Assembly: GCF_004054195.1 (NCBI RefSeq)
Contig: NZ_SBIW01000002.1
Span: 186,001-250,000, forward strand
Reading direction: 5' to 3'
From: Mucilaginibacter gilvus
GTDB taxonomy: Bacteria > Bacteroidota > Bacteroidia > Sphingobacteriales > Sphingobacteriaceae
DNA length: 64,000 nucleotides
The position numbers and the translations under genes are program-made. The notes below the pieces were generated by a model that did not search any database, was not told where the DNA came from, and saw only the letters and a program-made list of their open reading frames with translations. Positions 7,511 to 16,388 of the stretch are shown here, piece after piece; position 1 is the stretch's first letter, and each line of letters opens with the position of its first letter.

Positions 7511-9406
7511 TTACTTCACTTCTTCAAAATCAACATCGGTTACGTTATCGGCACTTTCGCCTTGTGGCTGCTGGCCTGCATCACCTTGTGGCTGACCACC
7601 ATCGGCAGATGCTTTGTACATATCCTCAGAAGCGGCTGTCCATGCTGCATTCAGTTCTTCCTGTGCAGGCTCAATAGCTTCAAGGTCTTTTGCTGAATAA
7701 GCTGCTTTCAATTTCTCTAAGCCGGCTTCAATAGCGCCTTTTTTATCGGCAGGAATCTTATCACCGTACTCTTTCAGTTGTTTTTCTGTAGAGAAGATCA
7801 ACGCATCGGCACCGTTAAGTTTTTCAACTTCTTCTTTTGCCTTTTTGTCAGAGTCGGCATTTGCTTCTGCTTCATCCTTCATGCGTTTGATATCAGCATC
7901 AGTTAAGCCCGAAGAAGCCTCGATACGGATCTTTTGCTCTTTACCGGTTGCTTTATCTTTTGCTGCTACGTGCAATATACCGTTGGCATCAATATCAAAG
8001 GTTACTTCAATTTGCGGCACTCCGCGTGGTGCAGGAGGTATACCGGCTAAGTTGAACTGGCCTATGGTACGGTTACCCGCAGCCATTGGGCGCTCGCCCT
8101 GTAACACATGCAGTTGTACTTCCGGCTGATTATCAGAAGCGGTAGAGAATGTCTCCGTTTTTTTGGTTGGGATAGTGGTGTTAGCTTCGATCAGTTTGGT
8201 CATCACACCGCCCATAGTTTCGATACCCAATGATAATGGAGTAACATCTAACAACAACACATCTTTAACTTCACCGGTTAATACACCGCCTTGTATAGCA
8301 GCACCAATGGCCACAACTTCATCAGGATTAACACCTTTTGATGGTGATTTACCAAAGAATTTTTGCACGGCATCCTGTATAGCAGGGATACGGGTACTAC
8401 CACCTACTAAAATGATCTCGTCGATATCTGCAGTGGTGTAACCTGCGTTTTTCAAAGCAGTACGGCATGGGTCGATAGTACGTTTGATCAAGCTATCTGC
8501 CAATTGCTCAAATTTTGCACGGGTTAAAGTTTTAACCAAGTGTTTAGGGCCTTCGGCACCTGCGGTAATGTATGGCAGGTTGATCTCAGTTTGCGTAGAG
8601 CTTGATAACTCAATTTTTGCTTTCTCAGCAGATTCCTTTAAGCGTTGCAAAGCCATAGGGTCTTTACGCAGGTCTACACCTTCGTCGCTTTTAAATTCGT
8701 CTGCCATCCAGTCGATAATTACCTGGTCAAAATCGTCACCACCCAAGTGTGTATCACCATCGGTAGATTTTACTTCGAACACGCCATCACCCAATTCCAG
8801 GATAGAAACGTCATGCGTACCACCACCGCAATCAAATACCGCAATTTTCATGTCCTTGTGTGCTTTGTCCAAACCGTAGGCAAGGGCAGCAGCAGTAGGC
8901 TCGTTAATGATACGGCGAACTTTTAAACCGGCAATTTCGCCGGCTTCTTTAGTTGCCTGGCGTTGTGCATCGTTAAAGTATGCAGGAACGGTGATAACCG
9001 CTTCGGTAACTTCGTGACCAAGGAAATCTTCAGCCGTTTTCTTCATTTTTTGAAGAATCATGGCAGAAAGCTCCTGTGGCGTATATTTACGGTCGCCAAT
9101 TTCTACACGTGGGGTGTTGTTGTCACCTTTAACCACTTTGTATGGCATACGATCAGCTTCTTTGGTAACCTCGTTAAACTGGTTGCCCATGAAGCGTTTG
9201 ATAGAAGAAATAGTTCTGGTTGGGTTGGTGATAGCCTGGCGTTTTGCCGGATCGCCAACTTTACGTTCGCCATCGTTCACAAAAGCTACTACTGACGGCG
9301 TAGTACGTTTACCCTCGCTATTGGCTATAACAACAGGCTCGTTGCCTTCCATTACAGCAACGCAGGAGTTTGTTGTTCCTAAGTCGATTCCAATTATTTT
9401 AGACAT
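7511..9406 (-). CDS. dnaK: Chaperone DnaK (Hsp70)
   Basis: 631 residues, full length for DnaK. The N-terminal ATPase domain has [28 protein letters not shown] and [13 protein letters not shown]; the linker [15 protein letters not shown] and substrate-binding domain follow, then a helical lid and a disordered tail ending DVDFEEVK. It is an ATP-driven cytoplasmic chaperone working with DnaJ and GrpE, neither of which is nearby. It is monocistronic here, with a terminator 27 bp downstream and a sigma-54-like sequence 45 bp upstream of the start. Confidence 0.98.
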   Translation of the reverse strand: MSKIIGIDLGTTNSCVAVMEGNEPVVIANSEGKRTTPSVVAFVNDGERKVGDPAKRQAITNPTRTISSIKRFMGNQFNEVTKEADRMPYKVVKGDNNTPRVEIGDRKYTPQELSAMILQKMKKTAEDFLGHEVTEAVITVPAYFNDAQRQATKEAGEIAGLKVRRIINEPTAAALAYGLDKAHKDMKIAVFDCGGGTHDVSILELGDGVFEVKSTDGDTHLGGDDFDQVIIDWMADEFKSDEGVDLRKDPMALQRLKESAEKAKIELSSSTQTEINLPYITAGAEGPKHLVKTLTRAKFEQLADSLIKRTIDPCRTALKNAGYTTADIDEIILVGGSTRIPAIQDAVQKFFGKSPSKGVNPDEVVAIGAAIQGGVLTGEVKDVLLLDVTPLSLGIETMGGVMTKLIEANTTIPTKKTETFSTASDNQPEVQLHVLQGERPMAAGNRTIGQFNLAGIPPAPRGVPQIEVTFDIDANGILHVAAKDKATGKEQKIRIEASSGLTDADIKRMKDEAEANADSDKKAKEEVEKLNGADALIFSTEKQLKEYGDKIPADKKGAIEAGLEKLKAAYSAKDLEAIEPAQEELNAAWTAASEDMYKASADGGQPQGDAGQQPQGESADNVTDVDFEEVK

Positions 9407-9450
9407 ATTATTGATTATTTTTTATTAAGTATTGCTTACCAAGCCTATTT

Positions 9451-9467
9451 AACAAGGGTTGTGCCAA
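9451..9467 (-). promoter_or_regulatory. Sigma-54-like -24/-12 element upstream of dnaK
   Basis: On the minus strand the sequence reads TTGGCAC-AACCC-TTGTT. This matches the RpoN consensus TGGCAC-N5-TTGC in both halves and in spacing, except T for the last C. It lies 45 bp before the dnaK ATG, a suitable distance for a promoter. No activator site was recognised. An RpoN link for a heat-shock gene is inference from this one match. Confidence 0.45.
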
Positions 9468-9575
9468 TACTTAAATGGCAGATAAAATAACCGATAATTG
9501 GCAGAATACTTACAGTGCGGCAGGGTGCATTACTTTGTGGTGACAGGTTGGCAGAGATTGGTGAGTATAATTTAT

Positions 9576-9583
9576 TAACTTTG
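9576..9583 (+). promoter_or_regulatory. Possible Bacteroidetes -7 box (TAnnTTTG)
   Basis: TAACTTTG fits the Bacteroidetes -7 consensus exactly and lies 17 bp before the start of the membrane-protein gene at 9601. No -33 TTTG is at ideal spacing; TTG-containing candidates lie at about 9547 and 9557. Confidence 0.35.
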
Positions 9584-9600
9584 TTTAAACCTAAAGTCCA

Positions 9601-10704
9601 ATGTTTACAGTTGACATTAAAAAAGAATTAGTTGAACGAGCAGAAAAATACTTTGATTCGATAGAGGACTTGTTTTTTTATTCAGAAGAAAATGGCTGGA
9701 AGTTTATCACCGCTGCCATTCTACATTTATTGACTGGTTTATTACTGTTTTCATCGATATTTCCAATAGTTTCTATCGAATTTAAAGACACGTTAATAAA
9801 GATATTCGGTAATTCTCTCAAAATTAGTAATTACATAATAGATGTAGGTAATTTTTACATATTATGGCTCGTAACTATTCTTGGGGCTTTGTTTCTATTT
9901 TCAATTACCTTTTTGATTAAAAAAATTTATAAAGCTCGAGATAAGAGGTGCAGTGTTTCGTCAAAAGATTTACCTTTTGCCTACATTGCTACGACTATTA
10001 AAGAATTAAATCTTTTCTCGATAAATGGGCGTCGAGAGAGTCTTAACATTGCAAAAGATTATTTAAAAAAATATTATAAAAACAGTGAGGCGTATTCGAC
10101 GAGCATCCAAAATCAAAGCAGCTATCTACCTGCCGAACTCGCCAAAATGACTAAAGATAACTTTTGGATAAAATATGATTCGTTAACCGAAAAAACTGTG
10201 ACTGCCTTACTATCATTTGATTTAAAAATATCAACACGGATCGAGCAAAATAAAGAAATAGATTTGGTAATAAATTCATTGAATAACTTATTGATTTATG
10301 AGTATATAAAAATAAAGAAAAACAATGCCGCGAAAGGTTTAACGACGGGTCAGTCAACAATTCAATTAAGACAATCCTTCTTTTATAAATTCTGTGAAGA
10401 AATAAATGCTTTAACTGAAATTCAAAGGCCTCAGGAAGCGCGCCCTACCAAGCCGCCATTTTCAAAAAAAATCATTGCGGCCTTTTCTAAAATAAACGGG
10501 GTATTTACCCACAAAATTATTTTTATAACCTTCATAAGCTGGACTTTCCTTTTATCATTAATTTTCATCCCAGTTTTGTTCATGTTAATGAAGCTTTTCA
10601 TTTTAAAAATGGACTCGACAATTTTAATTGGTCTTTTGGGAGCAATAATGGCTGGTGCGATTACATTTACCGTTACCTACTCAAAAAACACAAGCAACAA
10701 TTAA
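9601..10704 (+). CDS. AT-rich four-helix membrane protein of unknown function
   Basis: 367 residues, not recognised. Two hydrophobic segments lie at about residues 36-60 and 82-108, and two more at about 309-333 and 341-360. Between them is a hydrophilic region of about 200 residues rich in Lys, Asn and Ile that is probably cytoplasmic (positive-inside tendency). Codon use is strikingly AT-rich (many AAA, ATA, AAT, TTA) compared with the GC-balanced neighbours, which suggests recent acquisition. There are no enzyme motifs. It sits alone between the dnaK promoter and the convergent DoxX-like gene. A role as an isolated membrane effector or orphan defence component is possible, but nothing in the sequence shows it. 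Confidence 0.75.
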   Translation: MFTVDIKKELVERAEKYFDSIEDLFFYSEENGWKFITAAILHLLTGLLLFSSIFPIVSIEFKDTLIKIFGNSLKISNYIIDVGNFYILWLVTILGALFLFSITFLIKKIYKARDKRCSVSSKDLPFAYIATTIKELNLFSINGRRESLNIAKDYLKKYYKNSEAYSTSIQNQSSYLPAELAKMTKDNFWIKYDSLTEKTVTALLSFDLKISTRIEQNKEIDLVINSLNNLLIYEYIKIKKNNAAKGLTTGQSTIQLRQSFFYKFCEEINALTEIQRPQEARPTKPPFSKKIIAAFSKINGVFTHKIIFITFISWTFLLSLIFIPVLFMLMKLFILKMDSTILIGLLGAIMAGAITFTVTYSKNTSNN

Positions 10705-10761
10705 CAATTTTCATCGTGCGTTGCTATTAGTCAAAGTGCACCTTGGTTAAGTAACACCCTC

Positions 10762-11835
10762 TCAATTATTCACAGGTGCCACCCTTTCCATCTCAATCTT
10801 CAAATCCTTACCCCCCATTTTACCTGTTAGCGTTTTCATTTCGCCGTTGCCGGGGGTAATGGTGGCTACAAGGGTATCTTTTACAGGGTAATGGAACGTA
10901 ACTGTAATTTGTTTGGTTGCCGGATTGTAATCGTACCTGCCAATTACCTTGTCATGGTAATCCGGATAGCCTAAAACGAGGTCGTAATGGTCGATAAAAA
11001 CGTGGGTGAGCACGCTGTCGCGGCAGGGGGAGGTGGTTTTATCGATGTTGTTGATAAGCACGCGTTTCACTTCGTACTTGCCCATAATTTCGGGGTAATT
11101 GGATGGATATTGGTGCATACAAAGGGCAAGCGCCGGAATAATGATCACCGATGCTTTTATTGCATAGCCAAGCCCTTTGCTGCCGAAGTTATATAATGGC
11201 GAATTGCCTTTGGCCACCAGGAAGAATTCTACCAGGCGGCGGTACTCCAACATAATGAGGTATATTACGGCAAGCACCTCAAGCATAACGTATACCTGCA
11301 CCAATAAGTTGAGGTAGTAAAGATCCAGCAGCATAATATTCAGCAGCATGGGCAGCAACACAAAAGCGCCCACCAACCGGGTTTTGCGGAACAGCAGCAG
11401 CGTGCCGCCAAGGATTTCGAGCGAGGCTATAATGTTTACCATAGAATGGTACCGCCCCATAAAGGCCCACATCAGCATTTCGTTAGGGATGGCGGTAAAG
11501 GGGTCGTCGAGCATGCCGAGGGGCACGTAAAATTGCAGGTGGCACAACTTCTGGCCACCAAACATAATCATATCCAGCGCGATTGTATAGCGCACGGCGT
11601 TTTGCCAAAAAGCGGTATAATTGGTAACATCGATAGCCCCCTTTGCGGCTTTGCTTTTCCAAACAAATAGCAGCGTTAAAACGGTGAACAGATAACCGAG
11701 CGCTATGCCATATAGTAGCAGCGGCGATATATTCTCGCCTACGGCAACACGTACGGCGCGGGTAAAAACAATAGCGCCCAATACGGCGGCAATAAAAGCG
11801 GCGAGGGCAAGCGGGGAGAAAGGTTTACGTTCCAT
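10762..11835 (-). CDS. DoxX-like integral membrane protein
   Basis: 357 residues from ATG 11835 (MERKPFSPLALAAFIAAVLG); an in-frame ATG at 11856 would add seven residues, but the chosen start begins directly before the first membrane helix. Several hydrophobic helices cover residues 10-265, with a DoxX/SURF4-like middle (ALDMIMFGGQKLCHLQF, ILGGTLLLFRKTRLVGAFVL). A soluble C-terminal domain of about 90 residues (KRVLINNIDKTTSPCRDSVL to ITPGNGEMKTLTGKMGGKDL) follows. The biochemical function is unknown. An AraC-type regulator with its own membrane domain lies upstream on the same strand, separated by about 280 bp that holds the conserved repeat A. Confidence 0.72.
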   Translation of the reverse strand: MERKPFSPLALAAFIAAVLGAIVFTRAVRVAVGENISPLLLYGIALGYLFTVLTLLFVWKSKAAKGAIDVTNYTAFWQNAVRYTIALDMIMFGGQKLCHLQFYVPLGMLDDPFTAIPNEMLMWAFMGRYHSMVNIIASLEILGGTLLLFRKTRLVGAFVLLPMLLNIMLLDLYYLNLLVQVYVMLEVLAVIYLIMLEYRRLVEFFLVAKGNSPLYNFGSKGLGYAIKASVIIIPALALCMHQYPSNYPEIMGKYEVKRVLINNIDKTTSPCRDSVLTHVFIDHYDLVLGYPDYHDKVIGRYDYNPATKQITVTFHYPVKDTLVATITPGNGEMKTLTGKMGGKDLKIEMERVAPVNN

Positions 11836-11990
11836 AAATATAAGTTTATGGTGCAATAGTAGGCGTTGGGAAGATGCGCGTCGTTCGGATGGATAGAGGC
11901 GAACGTGTTTGTGAGTTTATTTTCAATTTCCTCTTGAGAGATCGATAGCCCATCAGGAAGACAGTGTTTATTAATGCCTCTACGATGTCC

Positions 11991-12122
11991 TAATAAAATA
12001 TTTAGGGTTTATGGTGGCACCATTACGGAAAAAACATGTTAACCCAAGTTTTTTTTAACTTATTGATTATAAGATAATTGAAAAATATTTATTGAAATTG
12101 TGTTAAGCTATGTTAACCCTAA
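11991..12122 (-). repeat. Copy A of a ~132-bp conserved non-coding repeat
   Basis: Read on the minus strand, it matches the plus strand of 22757-22889 almost throughout. Both start TTAGGGTTAACATA, share uninterrupted identical blocks of about 25 bases near the start and middle (including TCTTATAATCAATAAGTTAA), repeat GGGTTAACAT near two thirds, and end CACCATAA-N7-ATATTTTATTA. Identity by eye is well over 80 percent. The first bases overlap the stop codon of the AraC gene. The element points toward the DoxX-like gene. Beyond it the gap to 11836 shows nothing recognisable. Confidence 0.85.
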
Positions 12123-13294
12123 TGTTGGCGCTCTGCCCCTGCCAACACTCCCTCATCAACCTTCCCCCTCCGCATAAACTCGCTTGGCGCCATCCCCACC
12201 TGCGTTTTAAAAACTGTATTGAAAGTAGTTTTAGAACTAAAGCCGGCGCTGTAAGCAATTCCGAGGATATTAAGATGCTTATATTTATCCGACAGCATAA
12301 TTTGCTTGGCCTCCTCCACCCGGTAAGCGTTTACAAACTGGAAGAAGTTTAGCCCTATCTTCTCGTTGAGCAGAAAGGAAAGATCGTGCACCGATACGCC
12401 CATCGCCTCCGCCAACTGGGGCAGGCTAAGTTCGTTATCGAGGTAAAGTTTTTCGGCAGTCATCAGGCTTTCCAGTTTGGTGCGCATCTGCCGGGCCTGT
12501 TCATCAGCAAAGCGTTGTTTGATGGGTTTAACCTGAGCGTCAACTTCAACAATTACTTCGTTGATGGCCTTTAGCTCCGATACCTCGAAGGGAAAGATCT
12601 CTTTCTGTGCGAGCGAATAATAAAATATGGCCAGTCCCCCAAGCAGGTGGCCGAAGGCAATACCCGCGGGCGTTAAATGGATATTGAACAGGATAGATGC
12701 AAAGAACAAGGCCAGCATTCCCCCTATACTCAGCAGCAGGTATTTGAGCCAGTTGAGGTTCACCGGGACCGTATCAGAAGCGATGAGCTGAATATGTTTC
12801 CGGTGTCTCCGCAATGTATTAAACGCCAGCACCCAGTAGACCAGTAACTGCACATTTACCGACCAGCGCACCAAAAAGCCTATCACAAAGTTCACTTTTG
12901 GCGGCAAGCTAATATGTCCGCCTATCAACTGGTAATTTGGGAAATACAGCACGGGCACCATGTACAAAAAGAAAATAGTGAACGGGATGAAATGCAGGTA
13001 ATCAGCCCCCTTAAGTTTGCTGCCCGGCGTGGTGAATTGCACAATACTGAGGTACAGCGCCGGTGCCAGCGCGAAGCGCGAAAGTTCGTTAAAACCCACA
13101 ATGCGGGGGTAGGCCCCTTCCAGCCCGGCATCAAAAAGCACCACGTTACAAACCATGCAGCCAACCGCTGCAAAGAACAACCCAAGCCAGCGGTTAGCTA
13201 CCACGTTTACCTTGCCGGGGTTAAACCAAGCCACAAAGGCCATCAGGAAAAAGCAGTTGCAGGTGATGATGTGTAAAATAAGTTCGGCGCTCAT
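12119..13294 (-). CDS. Membrane-anchored AraC-family transcriptional regulator
   Basis: 391 residues. The N-terminal half (about 5-235) is a multi-helix membrane domain (LILHIITCNCFFLMAFVAWF, LLLSIGGMLALFFASILFNI). A linker follows, then a C-terminal AraC/XylS helix-turn-helix domain at about 285-375 with LSLPQLAEAMGVSVHDLSFL and LGIAYSAGFSSKTTFNTVFK, the two helix-turn-helix units, ending TQVGMAPSEFMRR. It probably senses a membrane or periplasmic signal and regulates nearby genes; the DoxX-like gene downstream is the nearest candidate target. The ligand is unknown. Its stop codon lies inside repeat copy A. Confidence 0.9.
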   Translation of the reverse strand: MSAELILHIITCNCFFLMAFVAWFNPGKVNVVANRWLGLFFAAVGCMVCNVVLFDAGLEGAYPRIVGFNELSRFALAPALYLSIVQFTTPGSKLKGADYLHFIPFTIFFLYMVPVLYFPNYQLIGGHISLPPKVNFVIGFLVRWSVNVQLLVYWVLAFNTLRRHRKHIQLIASDTVPVNLNWLKYLLLSIGGMLALFFASILFNIHLTPAGIAFGHLLGGLAIFYYSLAQKEIFPFEVSELKAINEVIVEVDAQVKPIKQRFADEQARQMRTKLESLMTAEKLYLDNELSLPQLAEAMGVSVHDLSFLLNEKIGLNFFQFVNAYRVEEAKQIMLSDKYKHLNILGIAYSAGFSSKTTFNTVFKTQVGMAPSEFMRRGKVDEGVLAGAERQH

Positions 13295-13311
13295 GTGATA
13301 AAATTACTTTT

Positions 13312-13395
13312 TAATTTGAAGATCTGGTAATTTGAAGATTTGAAAATGTAGTTTTAATATCTTCAAATTTTCAAATCAATCAATTTTCAAATTAT
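13312..13395. repeat. Word-type inverted repeat (AATTTGAAGATTTGAAAA)
   Basis: The left part (13312-13348) repeats aatttgaagat and tttgaaaatg; the right part (13357-13395) carries the inverse words cttcaaattttcaaat and caattttcaaat. The rest of the 262-bp gap before the GNAT gene shows a GC-rich stretch with gccgccgcac but no gene. Confidence 0.65.
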
Positions 13396-13556
13396 TATAT
13401 TTGAGCACTAAAAATTACCGCCGCTGTTACTTAACACACCAAACAGGCAAATTACACTGCCTGGAATTGTATAACACCGCAGCCTTATAGCTGCCACGCC
13501 GCCGCACACCGCAGGCGGAAGCAATTTCTTTTGTTATATAATTTTAAACCAAAACA

Positions 13557-14081
13557 ATGTTTTTTATTGAAACCGAACGGTTAAAACTGATACCGTTAAC
13601 ACGCGCGCAGCTTTTACTTTTACAGGAAAGCCGCGAAAAAATGGAACTATCTATGGGCCTTACCCCATCTAATATGCTTGTGGACCAGATCTGGCAGGAT
13701 GAACTTGCCGACGCCATTGAGAACTGGTGCCTCCCCAAAACGCTGCTTTACCCGGATAAATGGATCTGGTACAGCATTTGGGAAGCGGTGCGCAAAGATA
13801 CCAACACCAGCATTGGTGGTTTCGGACTTGGCTACCCGGATGAGAATGGCGAATCTATCACTGGTTATTCTATCGACCGTAACGAGCAGGGCAAAGGCTA
13901 CGGCACCGAGGGCCTCAAACGTATCTGTGAGTGGGGTTTTGAAACCCCGGAAGTGAAAGTAATTTGGGCCGATACAGGTTTGGACAACCTGCCCTCGCAA
14001 CGAATATTGCAAAAAGCCGGGTTCACTCAAACGGGTACGCGTGATGAATTTGCGGTATTTAAAATGCCGCGGCAATCATAA
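13557..14081 (+). CDS. GNAT-family N-acetyltransferase (RimJ/RimL-like)
   Basis: 174 residues. It opens MFFIETERLKLIPLTRAQLL, the usual start of RimJ/RimL-type acetyltransferases. The acetyl-CoA site is seen in ITGYSIDRNEQGKGYGTEGL (about residues 101-120, Q/RxxGxG/A loop EQGKGYG), and the C-terminal DNLPSQRILQKAGFTQTGTR is the family's typical NxxSxRVxEKxGF motif. It transfers an acetyl group from acetyl-CoA to an unknown amine. The gene stands alone between a word repeat and a long palindromic repeat. Confidence 0.9.
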   Translation: MFFIETERLKLIPLTRAQLLLLQESREKMELSMGLTPSNMLVDQIWQDELADAIENWCLPKTLLYPDKWIWYSIWEAVRKDTNTSIGGFGLGYPDENGESITGYSIDRNEQGKGYGTEGLKRICEWGFETPEVKVIWADTGLDNLPSQRILQKAGFTQTGTRDEFAVFKMPRQS

Positions 14082-14091
14082 AATAAGCGAT

Positions 14092-14223
14092 TGTCATTCC
14101 GAGCGAGCGACAGCGAGGAGGAATTTTATACGCCAGCCATTACGCCAATGCATAAACGGGAAGCAAGGCGTACAAGGTTTCTCTTCGCGCCGTCGCTCAT
14201 TTCCCTCCAACGCTCATCGAAAA
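14092..14223. repeat. Long imperfect palindromic element (family of 47273-47413)
   Basis: The left end tgtcattccgag and right end ctcatcgaaa are rough inverse copies, and inside are tacgcc and ggcgtacaaggtttctc. The same plan (TCATTTCGAG, GAGAAATCTTGTACGC, spacer, inverse arms) is seen more perfectly at 47273-47413. It lies in the non-coding gap between convergent genes. No gene is present. Confidence 0.65.
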
Positions 14224-14256
14224 TACATAGCGGTTGTTGGGATGCTTATGGAACGG

Positions 14257-16293
14257 TTATGCTGGTTCTATCCAGTTACCATCGCTTTGAATGATACCGA
14301 TGAGTTCATCAAGCGCGTTGGCGGAATTTATATTCTTCTTAACGGCTTCTTTGCCGCGATACAGGGTTACTTTATCCGTACCCGAGCCTACGTAACCATA
14401 ATCGGCATCGGCCATTTCGCCGGGACCATTTACAATGCAGCCCATGATGCCAATTTTGAGCCCTTTAAGATGGCTGGTACGGCTGCGGATCATCTGGGTG
14501 GTAATCATCAGATCAAACAAAGTACGCCCGCAGCTTGGGCAGCTAATGTATTCTGTTTTAGAGATGCGCGAGCGGGTGGCTTGCAGTATGCCGAAAGCAG
14601 TTGAAGTAATTACATTTGTTTCTACTTGCGGCGCGTCAATCCAAACGCCATCACCAAAACCATCTACTAATAAAGCGCCTAAATCGGTACCTGCGTATAG
14701 TTGGAGGTTTTGAGTTTTGAGTTCGCTTTGACCATGGTCCATGGTCGATAGTCCATGGTCTGGGAAAGTGTAGCTGCGTTTTACGATCACAGGCACATCG
14801 AGCGCAAACTCTTCCAGTTTGAGGAAGAAGGCGCGCTGGTCTGCCATGCCGTGGAGTTCGTTGGTTTCTAATACAAATACCAGGCTCTTGTCCATTTGCA
14901 ATAGCCCAAAAGCGTCTGAATCCAGGTCGGCATTTGTTATTCTCACCAGGTTTAACGCCGAGGTGCGGTTGGCATCATCAGCAATATATTCCTGCAAAGT
15001 AAACACCGGGTGGCAAAGGGTTTTGTTGGCCAGTTTTTGCCAGGTGGCGTAATTATAAAGCTGCTTTAAATTGCCTGGCAGCGTAAACGATGGCAGGCTA
15101 TCACCCAAATAAACAAAATCTACCGATTGCTCAGCCATGTTGTATTTATCCAGCAATGGGGAATACAGGTATCCCGCAGCGTTAAGCGTAGCGGGATCTT
15201 TCAGGTTGGCCCGCGAAATATCCACCACCACCCTCGGCACCATATGCCCGCCTATAAAAGCGTTGGCTTCGTAGGTATCTCGTTTTTTATACTCGTAAGG
15301 ACTGTGTTGTGAGTGGTGAGTAGTGAGTGATGAGTGGTTCGAGGCTAACTCCAACTTTTGACTTTCGGCTTTTGACTTTTGACTTCTAATCGCGTAGCGT
15401 TCCACCATCGCAATGGCAACCGGCGCTTCTGCTTCTGGTTCTTCGGTAAGGGAAACGCGGACGGTATCGCCCAGGCCGTCTTCCAACAAGGTGCCAATAC
15501 CTACGGCAGATTTAATGCGGCCGTCTTCGCCGTCGCCGGCTTCGGTTACGCCCAGGTGCAGCGGGTAGTTCATGCCCTCGGCCACCATGGTTTGCACCAG
15601 CAGGCGGTAGGCTTGCACCATTACTTGGGGGTTGCTGCTCTTCATAGATACCACCAGGTTGTAATAGCCCAACGTTTCGCACATGCGCATGAACTCCATG
15701 GCGCTTTCCACCATGCCCTGCGGGGTATCGCCATAACGGCTCATTATCCGGTCGCTCAGCGAGCCGTGATTGGTGCCTATGCGCATGGCAGTGCCGTATT
15801 CTTTGCAAATTTTTACCAGTGGGGTAAATTTTTGAAAGATCCGCTCCAACTCACCCCGGTATTGGGAATCGGTATAATCTATCTGGTCGAATTTCTTTTT
15901 ATCGGCATAGTTACCGGGGTTTACGCGCACTTTTTCTACAATGCGAGCTGCAACTTCGGCGGCGTTTGGTGTAAAATGAATATCGGCAACAAGGGGTACG
16001 TTGTAGCCGCGCTGGCGCAGTTGCTTTTTTATTTCGGCAAGGTTGTTTGCTTCCTTAATGCTGGGCGCGGTGATGCGCACGTATTCGCAGCCGGCATCAA
16101 CCATGCGGATGCTTTGTTCTACCGTACCAAGCGTGTCCATGGTATCGGTAGTGGTCATGCTTTGGATGCGGATAGGGTTATTGCCGCCCATAGGCACATC
16201 GCCAATGAAAACCTCGCGGGTAACAAAACGGGAGTATTGGGTTAACGAATTACAGTAACGGCCTTGCAGCATCTTTACAGCATCAGCATTCAT
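14257..16293 (-). CDS. ispG: (E)-4-hydroxy-3-methylbut-2-enyl-diphosphate synthase IspG, three-domain type
   Basis: 678 residues, the long form that has an extra domain between the TIM barrel and the [4Fe-4S] domain, as in Bacteroidetes and plants. The barrel is seen in NNPIRIQSMTTTDTMDTLGT and AMRIGTNHGSLSDRI. The iron-sulfur domain has SCPSCGRTLF (Cys585, Cys588) and IMGCIVNGPGEMADADYGYV (Cys619, Glu626). It makes HMBPP in the MEP isoprenoid pathway. Oddly, residues 304-331 and about 511-529 are low-complexity insertions whose DNA is made of dispersed repeat words; both keep the frame and avoid the core motifs, so the enzyme is probably functional. Confidence 0.96.
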   Translation of the reverse strand: MNADAVKMLQGRYCNSLTQYSRFVTREVFIGDVPMGGNNPIRIQSMTTTDTMDTLGTVEQSIRMVDAGCEYVRITAPSIKEANNLAEIKKQLRQRGYNVPLVADIHFTPNAAEVAARIVEKVRVNPGNYADKKKFDQIDYTDSQYRGELERIFQKFTPLVKICKEYGTAMRIGTNHGSLSDRIMSRYGDTPQGMVESAMEFMRMCETLGYYNLVVSMKSSNPQVMVQAYRLLVQTMVAEGMNYPLHLGVTEAGDGEDGRIKSAVGIGTLLEDGLGDTVRVSLTEEPEAEAPVAIAMVERYAIRSQKSKAESQKLELASNHSSLTTHHSQHSPYEYKKRDTYEANAFIGGHMVPRVVVDISRANLKDPATLNAAGYLYSPLLDKYNMAEQSVDFVYLGDSLPSFTLPGNLKQLYNYATWQKLANKTLCHPVFTLQEYIADDANRTSALNLVRITNADLDSDAFGLLQMDKSLVFVLETNELHGMADQRAFFLKLEEFALDVPVIVKRSYTFPDHGLSTMDHGQSELKTQNLQLYAGTDLGALLVDGFGDGVWIDAPQVETNVITSTAFGILQATRSRISKTEYISCPSCGRTLFDLMITTQMIRSRTSHLKGLKIGIMGCIVNGPGEMADADYGYVGSGTDKVTLYRGKEAVKKNINSANALDELIGIIQSDGNWIEPA
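14707..14763. repeat. Repeat-word insertion inside ispG (CATGGTC type)
   Basis: The DNA reads tgagttttgagttcg and then three CATGG units (ccatggtccatggtc, gtccatggtctggg). It encodes about residues 511-529 of IspG (PDHGLSTMDHGQSELKTQN), between conserved VPVIVKRSY and LQLYAGTDLGALLVDG. The text is repetitive and unlike the surrounding coding sequence. Confidence 0.6.
15301..15384. repeat. Repeat-word insertion inside ispG (GTGAGTAGTGAG / TTGACTTTTGACT type)
   Basis: The plus strand reads gtgagtggtgagtagtgagt, then cttttgactttcggctttt and gacttttgactt. It encodes residues 304-331 of IspG (SQKSKAESQKLELASNHSSL then TTHHSQHS), between VERYAIR and PYEYKKRDTYEA. The gtgagtagtgag words are those found in gaps at 28361-28391, 35168-35375 and 46071-46110. 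Confidence 0.68.
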
Positions 16294-16388
16294 TTGCAGG
16301 GGTGGAATTAATAAGCTGCAAAAATACGGAAATTGTTGGAAGGTTGGAATTTAGTATATCGGGTTCTACGTACCTCAACCGTCACATT

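Noticed and set aside
15379..16245. A 288-codon open frame on the plus strand opposite ispG
   Set aside because: It is antisense to well-conserved ispG sequence, is His/Gly/Phe-rich in a way typical of reverse-frame shadows, and shows no motif.
14257..16293. ispG as a pseudogene because of its repeat insertions
   Set aside because: Both insertions keep the frame, and all iron-sulfur ligands and barrel motifs are intact.
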